Positions 23,861 through 34,865 of a DNA stretch of 64,000 nucleotides are shown here, piece after piece. The notes beneath the pieces are model-generated. The model did not search any database, had not been told where the DNA came from, and was given only the letters and a program-made list of their open reading frames with translations. The position numbers and the translations under genes were made by a program. This DNA comes from Corinectria fuckeliana (taxonomy: Eukaryota > Ascomycota > Sordariomycetes > Hypocreales > Nectriaceae): positions 248,001-312,000 of the forward strand of contig WPDH01000109.1 of assembly GCA_019137255.1 (NCBI GenBank), written 5' to 3'. Positions within the stretch are counted from its first letter, which is position 1. Each line of letters opens with the position of its first letter.

Positions 23861-24261
23861 AGTTGAATGATTAGAGTACAAGAAACGGGTCTGTCTAGTT
23901 ATAGTCAACGCAGTGCTGGGAGATAGCTTGCGTTGACAACGAAAAAAGTGCTTGTAATAGGAGCAGGCTTAGCTCAACAGCGGCATGCATATCACGTTTA
24001 GTCACGATTTTCAATTTGAATATTTTAAGATGTTGGCCAACGCTTAGATTTCTGGCTGGCAGCTTGTACACACGGCCAAGCAGGTACAACTCAACTATCA
24101 AGGAGGAAGAACATCCAACCGCAAGAGTAAAGTGAAGTAACAAAGGGGATTTCTAGCTCCATAGTGGCGATTCCCAGTTCCATAGCAGCCAAGCCATCCG
24201 TCTCATAGATGCTGCCTGCAGTCATGTCAAAATATCGCACTGTAGCAAGATGCTGAGCAAC
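23861..24261. other. spacer upstream of relic, 3' of pectate lyase
   Basis: Non-coding, AT-leaning. No feature seen. Confidence 0.5.
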
Positions 24262-25263
24262 TTAGAAGGAGAGGGTCTGGCCAGCGGTTCCATAGACGTT
24301 AGCCTTGACACTGCTGCTGCCATACTTGGTGAAACTGTAGGGAATCGACGAGCTGGAGAAGCTGCCAGCAGGGGCATCGTTGGTGCTGCCGCCAAGGTCG
24401 ACGTCGCTGACAGTGACGTAGCCGACGGTGTCCGAGTCAACGGAGGTGATGGCGGTAGCATCGCTGGAGTCCTCAAAGGTGGTGGACTCGACTCGGACCT
24501 GGGCGCCCATGCGGGAGTTGATGCCAGTAGATCCAATGGTCAGGTAGTAGTTGTTGTAAATGTGAACGGTGCCAAATCGAACAGAAGGAGCGCGCGAGTT
24601 GATGTTATACCAGTAGTTGTTGGCATAGGTCACATGAAGCGTGCCCGTATCTTCAGCCGAGTTGCTGTCAGAGTGGCCGACTAGAGATGCCTTATAGTGG
24701 TCATGGAAGAAAGTGTTGGAAACAGTGACGTAGTCGGAGGCGTGTGTGATATCGAGGAGTCCGTCGTAATAGTCCTTGCCATTATCCATGTTGGACGAGA
24801 GGTCACAGTGGTCAACCCACACATTGGTCGAAGCCTGGATACCGATGGCATCACCATTATCGGCCAAGACTTCGGAGATGGCAAGGTTTCGAAGAATAAC
24901 ATTCTCTTGGTCCTTGACATACAGACCGATGCCCTTGAGCTTGGAGCCGGAGGCACCGACAATGGTCTTGTCCGACTTAACCTTGACCTGGGCGGAACCC
25001 GAGATGGTGCCCTTGACGTAGATAACGTAGGAGCCCGAGGCAGTGGCGGCTTTGGTGAACTGCGCCAAAGTCGAGACGGTGGTGGTGGTGCCGCCCTTTC
25101 CACCTGTAGTGCCGCCATTCTGAGTGGCATAGCCGAGAGTTGCGGTCTCGGTGATGGCAGCTCGCTTGTCCAAAGCGTGGGTAGCGTCCTCCTCGAGGGT
25201 AGGGGTAGGAGTAGCGGCGGCTAGGCCCAGGAGGGATAGCTGGAAGGTGTTGGAGAACTTCAT
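24262..25263 (-). CDS. pectate lyase (PL1)
   Basis: A secreted enzyme that cleaves de-esterified polygalacturonate by Ca2+-dependent beta-elimination. Intronless, 333 residues. A signal peptide covers about residues 1-18 and is followed by a short propeptide ending in a Lys-Arg Kex2-type site (LDKR, about residue 33). The beta-helix core shows WVDHCDLSSN and YYDGLLDITHASDYVTVSNT (Ca-binding Asp residues), FFHDHYKASLVGHSDS, and NSRAPSVRFGTVHIYNNYY with the catalytic Arg. Length and motifs are complete. It acts downstream of the pectinesterase at 13128. The strong C-ending codon use and lack of introns fit a highly expressed inducible gene. Confidence 0.95.
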   Translation of the reverse strand: MKFSNTFQLSLLGLAAATPTPTLEEDATHALDKRAAITETATLGYATQNGGTTGGKGGTTTTVSTLAQFTKAATASGSYVIYVKGTISGSAQVKVKSDKTIVGASGSKLKGIGLYVKDQENVILRNLAISEVLADNGDAIGIQASTNVWVDHCDLSSNMDNGKDYYDGLLDITHASDYVTVSNTFFHDHYKASLVGHSDSNSAEDTGTLHVTYANNYWYNINSRAPSVRFGTVHIYNNYYLTIGSTGINSRMGAQVRVESTTFEDSSDATAITSVDSDTVGYVTVSDVDLGGSTNDAPAGSFSSSSIPYSFTKYGSSSVKANVYGTAGQTLSF

Positions 25264-27479
25264 GTCGGCGGTTTGAGTGCTCTGGTGTAGGAGCGTTTGG
25301 TTGTTTCACTGTAGCTGTGAAAAACTAAAATGGAGAAGAAGCTTGACGAAAGGAGAAGAGCTGGCTGAAGATGGTGAGCTGGTGATGAAAACTATAACAT
25401 CGTCCTGATACAGCAACTTATATATGAAATGCCGTCCAGCATGTCGCCATCACTTCGCTACCGCCTTTGACGAGCTCGTTGTCTTCGTAGAGACCCTACA
25501 GTAAACGAGGCTGTCATGGGTCGATGGCAAGACTTACACTGGTTGGAACCACGGAATGGCATGGCGAACCTGCAGGGAAGGATGTTGCACGAATCAGATA
25601 ATTCACCGTTCAAGGTCTAGACCCCGCGATACTCCCAAATAAAGCAACCTGCAGTACCACGCGGACGGTGGGGTTTGTGTCGATGGCCAGTGGACCGGCG
25701 ATGTGACGGAAGTGGGACCAAGGTGGCCGAATACTGACGAGGACGACTGTTCAGAGCGTTGGAGGTCTCATCTCGTTCAAGGATTGTGCCGTGCAACCGA
25801 GCGGTGAGTGTCGGCCTGGGAGGGAGAGTTGCACAGACGGAGGTTTGCGAGAATGGCTTGCCACCAATAAACGAGCATTAGATCCATTGCGACCAAGTCT
25901 GCAAGAATCAAGAATCAAGAGTAAGCCTTGGACATACTGTACGAAGTAGCACACGGATGATCTGCAGCGGAATCGTAGTAATTCACACTCGGGTCGATGC
26001 GATCTTCAGGGTCCTCGCCAAGCAAAGTTGACATGAAAATCCCTACAGAGATCATCAAAAGCCTACTCGGGGCAACTCCCGGTACTCGCTGGCCGCGCGT
26101 TACTGCTCAATTAAGTGGCACTTTACTTAATCTTCCCTGTCTGGACACGCCAGCCTCCGTGTGCCCCTGTTGGGACGAAGACGAATCTTGGACAAGGGAT
26201 GATGGAATAGCGTGGCATGGGCAATTGCGGGGTTATCCTTGCCAAGAGGCATGGTGATGCATGTACAGTAGAACGATCTAGGCGCCGGGGTTTGATGATC
26301 CGTGTTGTTTGTGGCCGGCAAAGCTGGTCTTTTCGCGCCATCCCGAGGCCATTGCACCATGTCGTTCTCGGTGTGGATATGCTAGGCATGTGACGGAGTC
26401 AGGACTACGAATCCTTTAGGCCCTCCTGGCTCGAGGCTTCGAGTATGCATAATTATTAGCAAAGACCTCGGCACCCAGGCCGTTTCAGGACAGCTCATCC
26501 GTGGCTTTGCTGCCTCTATTGGGACACTCTACTCAGTAATGCTAGCCCGTATTGATGCTTACTTTCGGACCTCAATGCATATCGGCAGCTCCTCGCAGAC
26601 GGCAAAAGCTTAGCCTCATGTCCCAATAGCACCCCCAACCCCCAATTAATTCCGGCGAAGACTGAATACTGATTGTAAGTAAGGCATTCCGTTCCACTGA
26701 GTACTTCCGATCTGTCTTTCGGGACGTGAATTGCCGCGTCCGTAATTGGAAGGACGGTATCAGCCGTGTACTATGTAGTGGTCGAGGCCTGAGGACTCGG
26801 AAGCAAGTGCCGTCCAAAATGAAAGAACCCTGTAAGTAGGCGGTTGGAGAAAGTCGGAGAGTCCCTAGAAGAAGCATAGAGTGAGTCGTCCCGAGACTAG
26901 GGTCCACGTCAACTCAGTGGATCAAAGCCAACAGTCGTGCTGCACACAATGCACGGGAATTCCGGAATCCGGGGTCACTACTACTATATAGGAGTTTGAC
27001 TTTTGGTTTCTATTGGTGGAGTTAAACGAGGCTATAAACAGACATCGAGCCAGGGGTACCAGGACCTGGGTAGGACACTACAGGTGGCTACACTAAGATG
27101 GGCCCATCCTGATTCATACTCGATCTATTATATATTCAAGGGGTTGGATTGTATGTTACCTAATTTTGACCTAACTCGGTAAGTAAAATAATTCTTTACC
27201 GTTCACCAAGTTCAAGGGATTCCAGTAGCGCAATACTTTATCATCCAACATACTCTACTCCACGGTAATGTCGCTCCTCGTCCGGCCCAGTATTAATTCA
27301 GTCACTGGAACAGCTGGGACACATCTTGTACGTATGATGTCCTTTGTTCCCCACCAATAATGGCACGCCTACCAGAAGCAAGAAAGAGCTGAGCTCTGCC
27401 CGGCAACCGCAGCTCTTACTTTGACAGTTCCTCACAGCCTCGACATCTACGCTCAGGTGTATTTACGAATTTACAAATG
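25264..27479. other. pectate lyase promoter and 2.2-kb gene-free stretch
   Basis: The first few hundred bases are the pectate lyase promoter. Beyond about 25.5 kb no protein family, RNA gene or repeat was recognised, and open frames are short and unconserved-looking. Confidence 0.5.
25417..25424 (-). promoter_or_regulatory. TATA-like box of pectate lyase gene
   Basis: TATATAAG on the minus strand, about 155 bp upstream of the ATG at 25263. It is plausible for an inducible gene with a long leader. Confidence 0.4.
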
Positions 27480-28590
27480 GCCTGAATTTGCAGTTCCCAT
27501 ATATCCGTCGAACAAGACTTGGTTATGATGATAGTCTCATGTCTTGAGCGATTCGAGGTCATCGAGTTGCACCAATGTGTTGCCCAAGTGCCCCACCAAG
27601 CGGTAGATGCAGCGACCAATATCAATGCCATGCTTACGTACAGCGTGATCAGTGGTGTTGAGACAACCTTGGCGTGCATGTTAGATTTATGCATCGTCGG
27701 TGGAAGATGGCCGCGAGAAGGACGAAAGTGAGGATGGCGGCAAACTGGATGACTAGCGTGGCTGTCGTCCGGTTGCTTCCCAGCTCTTGCTGACTGTGCG
27801 ACGGCGCCGGATTGGAGGCCAACGCTACGCCCAGAGCGTTCAAGGTCTCGACAAGTGCCATCAGAGCACTCGAAGTCAAGAGAACTGTGTTGGGAGGAAG
27901 AGGAGTGAGGTACGGAACGTAGTGCAATATTCGGCCGAGGACGTAGTAACTCGCGAGGTCGAGAAGTGGACTACACAATTAAACAGGTCAGTGGATACTC
28001 AAAGGGATGATGTGTATTGAGAGTTTCAACCACGGGCACACGAATATGAAGACCTGGCCGAGGATGTACTCGATCAGGCTTTTCTGGCTGTAGTAAGTAA
28101 CGTTGTAGGCTGCGTATTCTCGCAAAGCGTAGCCGGCAGTGAACATGACTGCACATAGCGAGTGCAGTCCGATAAGCTTGACGCATTTATTGTTTGGTTT
28201 TAAATATGCCTTTCTTAATATCTTCTTAGATAAAGAAAGCAACACAGTAAAACAATATATAATGAAAGAAGATCTACAAGGTACGACACCCAGTACCATA
28301 AAACACAATAACCTTTTCCTAGTAAGTTACCCAATTTATAAAGTATTGATCTTAAACATTAATGCACGCCTTTACAATAGACCTCCCTCTCTAACCTCTA
28401 TTTGAAGCATTTATAGTGACTGATCATGGCCGTCAGCGGGTTCAATGTCAGTGCGGCAAGAACGAGCACTACTTACTAACACTGCCATATGTGGCCCACC
28501 GCTGAGATGGCGAACGCGATGGTGAAGAAGATGGGTGCTCCTTTGTTAGGAGCATAGATGACAATTTCGGAATAGACAATCCGGAGGCAT
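27480..28590 (-). pseudogene. RTA1-type (lipid-translocating exporter-like) membrane protein pseudogene
   Basis: The pieces follow the RTA1 family order: YAPNKGAPIFFTIAFAISA and HIWQC near 28500, KLIGLHSLCAVMFTAGYALREYAAYN near 28150, ILGQVFIFVCP, then after a 45-60 bp intron PLLDLASYYVLGRILHYVPYLTPLPP (27975-27880), LGSN..ATLVIQFAAILTFVLLAAIFHRRC, STPLITLYVSMALILV and RCIYRLVGHLGNT near 27600. Defects: a frameshift after the likely ATG at 28590, an AT-rich insertion at 28191-28401 within the second coding block, further frameshifts near 27680 and 27640, and a stop at 27537. RTA1 proteins are seven-helix membrane proteins linked to lipid-drug stress; this copy cannot encode one. Confidence 0.78.
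28178..28414. mobile_element. short AT-rich insertion flanked by direct repeats
   Basis: About 211 bp (28191-28401) of clearly AT-rich DNA interrupt the RTA1 relic. They are flanked by 13-bp direct repeats with one mismatch, TTGACGCATTTAT (28178-28190) and TTGAAGCATTTAT (28402-28414). Removing the insert and one repeat copy rejoins the family sequence around HYKC.KLIGL, so this looks like target-site duplication. No inverted termini were found, so it may be a solo LTR remnant or other small element. Confidence 0.5.
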
Positions 28591-28911
28591 CAGCCTCAAG
28601 TGTACAAGCCTTGGATAAGCCAAGACTGAAGAGGCCGAACATGCGTGTTAGCTAAGCAAGATACGACGCTCAATCCGCACGCGTTCGGGGCATCCTGGAT
28701 CCGGAAGAATCCTGGGAAAGGGTCATCCACCATAGTCTAATCAACAAAAGCAGCCAATGTGTAAAGCCCGCACTATTTAGCTTGCGGTGACGTAGCCGAG
28801 CACTCTTCAAAGACTCCTTTGGCCGACATTGGATCCGGAGCCGACTACGAGCTACTATACTCCCACGCACCATGGTTGGGCTCGAAGTCCATAAGATATT
28901 AATTTGATAGC
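28591..28911. other. spacer between RTA1 relic and mannosyltransferase
   Basis: No feature recognised. Confidence 0.5.
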
Positions 28912-30540
28912 TTATCTGACTTCTGATTTGATAAACACTTCATTATAGTAGTCTCGGATTCGCTCACATTCCTCTAGGAATGAGTGCTCGCAGTTGGCTT
29001 TGATAATCTCCTCCCACAAAACCTTCTCAAGGTCATACCCAGCCACCGCCGCGACTGAATCGCTGTCAGGCCCCCATATCCTTGACATTGCGCCATCCTC
29101 CCCATCCCCCCCCTCCTCCTTTTCTTTTGATAAAAGGTCCCCCACGAGTTGGCTCAGGCGCCTGGTATCAATCTTGACTCTGTTAAGGTGAACGAACATT
29201 TTTCTGGTGCTGTTCCTCCCGCTCTCCTCCCTTGTGACCACACGCCTCTCCTGGGATTTTTCGTGCTTTGAGTCCGCTGGATGGGAATGTGACACCCAGT
29301 CCTGCTCCGGATCTGCCTGCCATATACCACTGCCATAGTTTATCCCTTCCGGGGTAACCATGTTGGGCGGCGTCTTGACCTGCCAGACTGGATTGCCAAG
29401 CACCATGGCGCTTTGCAGGAACGTCTCTTTGTCGCCAGATCCCCAGGCGCCTTGAGACTGCAGCTGATAATAGAACTTGGGGCCGTAAAAGTTGTAGTAA
29501 ACTGCTAAAAGCAGGCTGTCGGCGTGTTTGGCCTTGTTGTACAGCATTACTCCAGATTCGGAGCTTCGGGAATCGAGCGTCACGTTCGGCATCACCGCGT
29601 CTGAAATGTTGTAGAAAATGGGCGATATAGTGGGCAGCCAGAAGTCTGGCCAGGTTACTAGGCCAAGACTTCTGTACGGCTCTGCCTCGAAGAGGTGGTC
29701 GGGTTGCCTGATGGGGAATGCGTCGGCGTCGAGGAATAGCACATGCTGGAAGCTGGAGAAGAGGATTGCGAACACTTTGAACTGATACTTCTCCAACTTG
29801 GGGGTTGACAAGTCGGAACCTTGTGGAAATTGGAGGAAGTCATCCATATTCAGGCATCTCACTTGCTTTTCCGCTAGTGACCGGTCACACATTTCTCGCT
29901 GATGGTCGTTCGTTGAATCGAGGAACAGCTGAACGGGCAGTTTGGACCCAATGCGTCGTAGCATCAGGATAGCTGTGACTGCAATTCCGAGATTCGAGGC
30001 CCTGGAGGTGATGACTACTCCCCGAGAGTTCCGTATGAAGGGCATGTTAGGGGCGAGCTGTTTGATGGCCTCTACGAAGTCTTGGTGTGTCTGCCGCAGT
30101 GACTGAATCTGGTCTTCGGGTAGAACGATGACATTCGTGTTCGTCTGCGGGTGGGCCCCGAAGGGATCGAAGTTGTCCCGTCCAAGGGGACCTGGTGACG
30201 ATATCTGATCGGCCTTTGGCTCCGCCTGATACAATTCCTTGGCGAGTTGACTCCAAAACTCGGCCATTTCTAATGCCGGCCCGGTCATTTGGGGCTCCTC
30301 GGGCGTGGTGGCGGACTTTGTGCCGTTCCGATGAGTTGACGATGGGCTCGAGCCCTCAGGGCTGAGAGTGGTCGGGGTAACATTGTGGTAGGTCAAGGAT
30401 AGGCGTGATGACAGTTCCCACAAGGACAGGGCGCAGGCGAAAATGACAAAGCCGGCGACAAATTTGATAGGAGGCCACCGCGGTAGTCGCAGCTTAGCCG
30501 CAGTGTTGGACAGGACCCCTTCCTTCCACCATGGAAACAT
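28912..30540 (-). CDS. alpha-mannosyltransferase of the MNN2/MNN1 type
   Basis: A type II Golgi glycosyltransferase that adds mannose from GDP-mannose to glycan chains. Intronless. The frame opens at 30627, but the ATG at 30540 (MFPWWKEGVLS) is the better start because it places the membrane anchor (about residues 24-43, FVAGFVIFACALSLWEL) near the N-terminus, giving 542 residues. Next come a Ser/Thr/Pro-rich stem and the catalytic domain: GVVITSRASNLGIAVTAILMLRRIGSKLPVQLFLD, the metal-binding DxD (LFLDADAFPIRQPD), WPDFWLPTISPIFY, ESGVMLYNKAKHADSLLLAVYYNFYGP and GSGDKETF. The order matches the Mnn1/Mnn2 family; alpha-1,2 (MNN2-like) linkage is likely but not provable here. Confidence 0.9.
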   Translation of the reverse strand: MFPWWKEGVLSNTAAKLRLPRWPPIKFVAGFVIFACALSLWELSSRLSLTYHNVTPTTLSPEGSSPSSTHRNGTKSATTPEEPQMTGPALEMAEFWSQLAKELYQAEPKADQISSPGPLGRDNFDPFGAHPQTNTNVIVLPEDQIQSLRQTHQDFVEAIKQLAPNMPFIRNSRGVVITSRASNLGIAVTAILMLRRIGSKLPVQLFLDSTNDHQREMCDRSLAEKQVRCLNMDDFLQFPQGSDLSTPKLEKYQFKVFAILFSSFQHVLFLDADAFPIRQPDHLFEAEPYRSLGLVTWPDFWLPTISPIFYNISDAVMPNVTLDSRSSESGVMLYNKAKHADSLLLAVYYNFYGPKFYYQLQSQGAWGSGDKETFLQSAMVLGNPVWQVKTPPNMVTPEGINYGSGIWQADPEQDWVSHSHPADSKHEKSQERRVVTREESGRNSTRKMFVHLNRVKIDTRRLSQLVGDLLSKEKEEGGDGEDGAMSRIWGPDSDSVAAVAGYDLEKVLWEEIIKANCEHSFLEECERIRDYYNEVFIKSEVR

Positions 30541-31611
30541 GATAAGGGAGACGGGACGAACTGGAGGTGGAGGCAGATGGAAGGAATCTAGACAACCACA
30601 AACTAGTCCCAGCCGTACATGACACAATCACACCAGGGTAGAGATGGTGTCGTGCGTGCAACAAGGCAACAGGAGCAAGGCTAGCTATTCCGACAAGAAG
30701 TCAGCAGCCGATGAGTAATGTGCTGTCGATGACGTTTTGGCCGAGACCAGAAAAAGCCCAAGCTGACGAGGTGCATATACGGGCCAGCCGCAATACATAG
30801 TAGGCATCTTCCGTTACACAAGGAGGACGGACGGCTTACCAGATATGAACGGACGAGGCGTGCCAATGACACATTTTCAGTGAACGGGCTACGTTGGTCC
30901 AAGTTTCAGAAGTCACGTCGACAAAGTCGAGCATTCTACGCGGCACTGATTAAACCACTCATTAGCGGGATATGGATTCGTACTGCATTACGCAACACTT
31001 TCCAAGGCCGGCTGGTATTTTGATGAAACCGGCCCGTGCACGCCTAAGTACATACAGTGTAGATACTAGGTATGGCTTTCTGACCCACAGTTGGTCGATC
31101 TACGAAGGAAAAAGGACACTAACAAAGCCATCTCACGTCATCGTCTCTCGTCATGACTAGCCAACTACCTAGTTGATGGGATTCTACTGGATCAAAATCT
31201 CTACTACTATTTTAACTATGGGAGCTCATTTCTGGAGGAGTACTCTTAGATGGGAAAGCTCCTTAGACTAGTCTACGTCGTTCTTCTGTCGAGCCGTCTT
31301 CATACGCCAATCTCTCCCGAACAGCTCTTGTTAATTTAGCTGGTACTCACTCCGCCCTTGAGCGGTCTACCAATCCTTCTTAGCATTTACCTGGTCTCTT
31401 AACCTTTGCGCTATTCTGCATTCGCCTGTTTGCCTGCTCGTACAAGCCTACAAACGCTATCGCTGCTTTGCCAGAGGTCTTTGCTACCAAGAGGAAGCTA
31501 CTCGTATTGTGGAATCAGATTATCTACCAAACGAACAAAGCTACGCTACAGGTAGGGGAATTAAATAATTCCTCAAAAGAGGGAGATAATACTCTCGCGG
31601 TCTGGAAGTTT
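30541..31611. other. gene-free stretch
   Basis: Promoter region of the mannosyltransferase, then unassigned DNA. The strand 31450-31600 has a vaguely coding look but no motif. No gene is supported. Confidence 0.5.
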
Positions 31612-32328
31612 CTAGATCCTCGAAATCACGGCAGGGAGACCCTCCATGCCCTCCAAGAACGCATCGACGTCCGCTTCAACCTTCGCCATATCCTCATCCA
31701 CATCGTCGGTCCAACGATGGATGTAAACCGTCTTCATCCCAACCTTGCCAGCCCCTCGCAAATCGTACGCATGCGCTGCAACCATGACCACTTCCTCGGG
31801 CTTGAGCTTGACGAGCTGCAAAGCTTTCTCGTATGCACCTGGGTCGGGCTTGTACAACCCCAGCAACTGGCTCGAGAACAACATGTTGAAGCTCAGCCCC
31901 GATGAGCGAGTGAGGTCAAGTTGCAGGCGCGTCGTGCCGTTGGCGTGGACGAAAACCTCGAGGCCAAGATCGTCCCGGATACTGCGTATTGCTTTCTGGA
32001 CCTCCGGCCAAGCAGGTTGAGAGTGCCATGCTTCCACCATGCGCTTCTTGGTGTCAGCGTCCAATGTAAAATGCTGGCTGGAGGATTTTCTGAGCACGGC
32101 CTGGAGGACGCGGGCAAGTGTCAGGTCAATGTCTTCAGGCTGGAGGTTTTGACGGAAGCGCTGGTTGTTCTCAATAAAGTACTGTCTGCGCCATTCCAGG
32201 GCGAACTTGGAAGCTTCGGCCCTGGGGATCGAAGAGGGTAAAGACTGGACCACGCTGGTGTGCCAGTCGAGGCAAGTGCCCATGAAATCAAAGAAGACGG
32301 CCTTGATCTTTGTTTGCGGTGGAGACAT
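31612..32328 (-). CDS. HAD-superfamily hydrolase (type II haloacid dehalogenase-like)
   Basis: A soluble 238-residue protein, intronless. HAD motif I is FFDFMGTCLDW with the nucleophile at about D14. The alpha-helical cap follows (about 20-110). Motif II is VFVHANGTTRLQLD, motif III Lys is in LYKPDPGAYEKAL, and motif IV is MVAAHAYDLRGAGKVGM with an Asp. These suit a 2-haloacid dehalogenase-like phosphatase or dehalogenase; the substrate is unknown and many fungal members are annotated only by fold. Length is normal and no targeting signal is seen. It is separated from neighbours by about 1 kb on the mannosyltransferase side. Confidence 0.9.
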   Translation of the reverse strand: MSPPQTKIKAVFFDFMGTCLDWHTSVVQSLPSSIPRAEASKFALEWRRQYFIENNQRFRQNLQPEDIDLTLARVLQAVLRKSSSQHFTLDADTKKRMVEAWHSQPAWPEVQKAIRSIRDDLGLEVFVHANGTTRLQLDLTRSSGLSFNMLFSSQLLGLYKPDPGAYEKALQLVKLKPEEVVMVAAHAYDLRGAGKVGMKTVYIHRWTDDVDEDMAKVEADVDAFLEGMEGLPAVISRI

Positions 32329-32936
32329 GGTAAGAGTTGACTTGTAAGTAACTGTGGGCTTGTTCTAGAGGAGAAAAATGACATCTGACGGAGGGAGGGT
32401 CAAATAAGTAATTTCCTGGTTTTGAGTTATAAATAGCTGACTTATGACTTAAAACCCTGGAATGACAAGCTGCAAAAGGGCGTCATGATTTATAATCATC
32501 CAATTGCAGATGCATTGTGAAGGGCGTGGAGATAATGACATGATAGGGCTAGCTACGCGGTCGCTAGAGAAAATAAGTTGCATGATCGCGTCGTAAATAG
32601 TAGGCTTATTCGTTCAGGCAGCGAAAATGTTAATAATCGGCTCACGGGCGGTGCAAATTACGGCATCAATAATGAAAATGGCTTCGATAATCACAACGGC
32701 ATTCTAGAAAGCGGTCAGCAAAGTGAAGTCCAGACGATTTGCCTGGTCTCGAGACTGGATTCAGACATTATCTAAAATCCGTCGCATCCTACGATTAGTC
32801 TACACAAGGTAGAATGTGGGTCGGAGGCGCGCCCTTCTATCACTATTGTCGTCACTAATTTTGGCTCTTGATTTCTTGAATCCCTTGGACCTCAACTCAA
32901 TCCAGCGACGGAAACATCGCCCGGAGAATCTGCGCC
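32329..32936. other. spacer between HAD hydrolase and paraoxonase relic
   Basis: AT-rich (for example 32395-32480), with no gene recognised. It includes the former promoter of the relic that follows. Confidence 0.5.
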
Positions 32937-33655
32937 ATGGCAAACGTCTTGTTCAAGGTCGGCCTCACGGTCGTGGCCTTGCTCGCCGTGCTCTTCCAGA
33001 TCTATCTCAAGGACGCAGTCTGGCTCGGTCTGGGCATCGGGAGAACCATCCAGCCTCTCTCCGACTTCCTGTACGCGTGCCGCCCCATTGTGGACACTCA
33101 GATAGAGGCTTGCGAAGACATGTGGCTCTCCGAATCAACCGGACAGTTGTTCCTCGCTTGCTCGGATCCTGATGCTCGGTCCCGCTGGATGCCCTCGTAA
33201 AAATCCCCCTCGGGGAGAAGGAGACATGGCACGATATTATAGTCCTCCAAGACTGACTCCTCCAGTATCGGCGAGTTCAACTACTCTGCTCGCTCCTAGA
33301 AGGACTCGATTGTCGTGCTGCAAATCGATAAGCCCGTAGAGGCGGGATTCGAACTTCGGACTCTCAAGACTCCCGGTTTTCTCGGGACAGCGGGTGACGG
33401 CCTGCTTAGCCTGGTCGGCTTCACTGGCGTCGACAACACCAACCAGGGCACAATCAGGCTGTACGTACTGAACGACCGGCCCTCGGCGGTAATTCTACCA
33501 TTGAGCTTTTCGAGACTGGGCCAGGTGCGACCGAGTTGAGGCATGTTCACACCTTTCAGACAAGCACATTGCGACGCCTAACCGAGTTGCTGCAATGGGA
33601 AGCGATTCCTTCTATCTCACCAACAACCACGGATCAAACAAGGTTGGATTGGTAA
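32937..33655 (+). pseudogene. paraoxonase/arylesterase-like pseudogene
   Basis: The relic begins with an intact N-terminus, MANVLFKVGLTVVALLAVLF (signal anchor), then ACRPIVDTQIEACEDMWLSE and LFLACSDPDARSRWMPS before a stop at 33198. Further pieces are FNYSARS, a stop, KDSIVVLQIDKPVEAGFELR, TLKTPGFLGTAGDGLLSLVGF and IRLYVLNDRPS, then after frameshifts KHIATPNRVAAMGSDSFYLTNNHG, ending at a GTAAGC intron donor. This is the order of the fungal serum-paraoxonase-like six-bladed beta-propeller family. At least two stops and two frameshifts are present, and the C-terminal propeller blades are absent. It runs straight into another relic. Confidence 0.72.
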
Positions 33656-33740
33656 GCCCACGGAAATCTTGCCCGCTCTACTGGAAGTCGCTAATCTGGC
33701 ATAGAATCCATCCCGCTCGGTCTAACAACAAGTAGTAATA

Positions 33741-34265
33741 TCACAGGGAGCGATCATCCTATGTCTCTCCCAGCTGCAACAGAGAACGAAGATGACGCGG
33801 TGCTGCACCAGTCTCCCTAGATATAACGACAAATCAAGTTTGATTATGGAACCAATTTTAGAGCTGGGAGCCATGTCTTCCTCAATTCTAACTGCAGTCA
33901 TCGTTACCTGCACCATTTGGATTGGATCGCGTACTCTCCTCGGTCCAGGGGTATCTTTATATAGCGGGGATCACCCAGTCGACTAGGAGGAGGCGCGTAA
34001 CGGTACAAACGGGCCGGAGATCGGGGCTCCCATTACTGTCGTTGAAGATTGCTGGATAGGAGAGAACGCCGTCATCCTCCCATGTGTGACGATAGGGATG
34101 AATCCGCCGTGGGTGCTGTAAGCGTTGTCACCAAGGTATGTTGGCTCCCCAATCCTATGCTTTCTCAGACTACAATTGGTAACAAATGATGCCTGAGTAG
34201 GATGTATCGGCTCGTCATGTTGTTGCCGGGAAACCAGCTATGATTGTCAGGAAACTCAGGAGAAA
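33741..34265 (+). pseudogene. maltose/galactoside O-acetyltransferase-like pseudogene
   Basis: Left-handed beta-helix acetyltransferase signatures appear in shifting frames: KFDYGTNFRAGSHVFLNSNC, SRTLLGPGVSLYSGDHPVD followed by a stop, RNGTNGPEIGAPITVVEDCWIGENAVILP (hexapeptide repeats), and RHVVAGKPAMIVRKLR near 34215-34260. This is the order of acetyl-CoA-dependent maltose O-acetyltransferases. The catalytic His in the GDHPVD region is still visible. A premature stop at 33984 and frameshifts prevent expression of a full protein. Confidence 0.72.
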
Positions 34266-34865
34266 TTTGAGGGCAGAATCACAAGCTTCAAAGCATGTCG
34301 GGATGGTGTGACTTATTCAAAACCACCCCGGGGGGGACTTCTCGCTACGCCACACGCTCCAGTAAACAGTCCAACGTAGTAGTATCTGTATCCCTGGAAC
34401 CAAGTAAAGTTAGTTACAGAAACGCTACCGGGGCCTCAAAGGCTTGTGCCGTCTTTCTTTTAACCCCGGAAGCCTTTGCCTTTTCCACCTCTTAGACATA
34501 AATTCCGCACCCTTAAAACTAAATGCTGAAGATGCTTGGTTAAGACAAGCACTCAGGTCGGATAATAAATAGTCAGACTAGTTAGTGTTGCCCGGAATCA
34601 ATCGCGATCGGCCCAAAGGCTAGAACATAGGGGTCTTCGGGACGAGGATCGCTGACAATGATTAGTTCAGGTCGAGACACATTTTCGTTACCCAAAACTT
34701 TGAACCAGCTTCACTAGTAAACCCTGACCAGCTCAACATCATCTGCCGAACCATCGCCACTCCAGCTCCTCACAAGATAGACTCGATGATGGGTATTGTT
34801 TCTTTAATGGGTTCTCGTCGTCTCGACTACAATAGCACTCTATGAATAAGACAGAAGTTACTGCC
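34266..34865. other. spacer
   Basis: No gene recognised. It may contain further decayed sequence from the relics to the left. Confidence 0.5.

Noticed and set aside
33338..33362. GGATTCGAAC, resembling an antisense tRNA T-loop
   Set aside because: Lies inside the paraoxonase-like relic and matches that family's EAGFELRTLKTPGF; no cloverleaf could be drawn.
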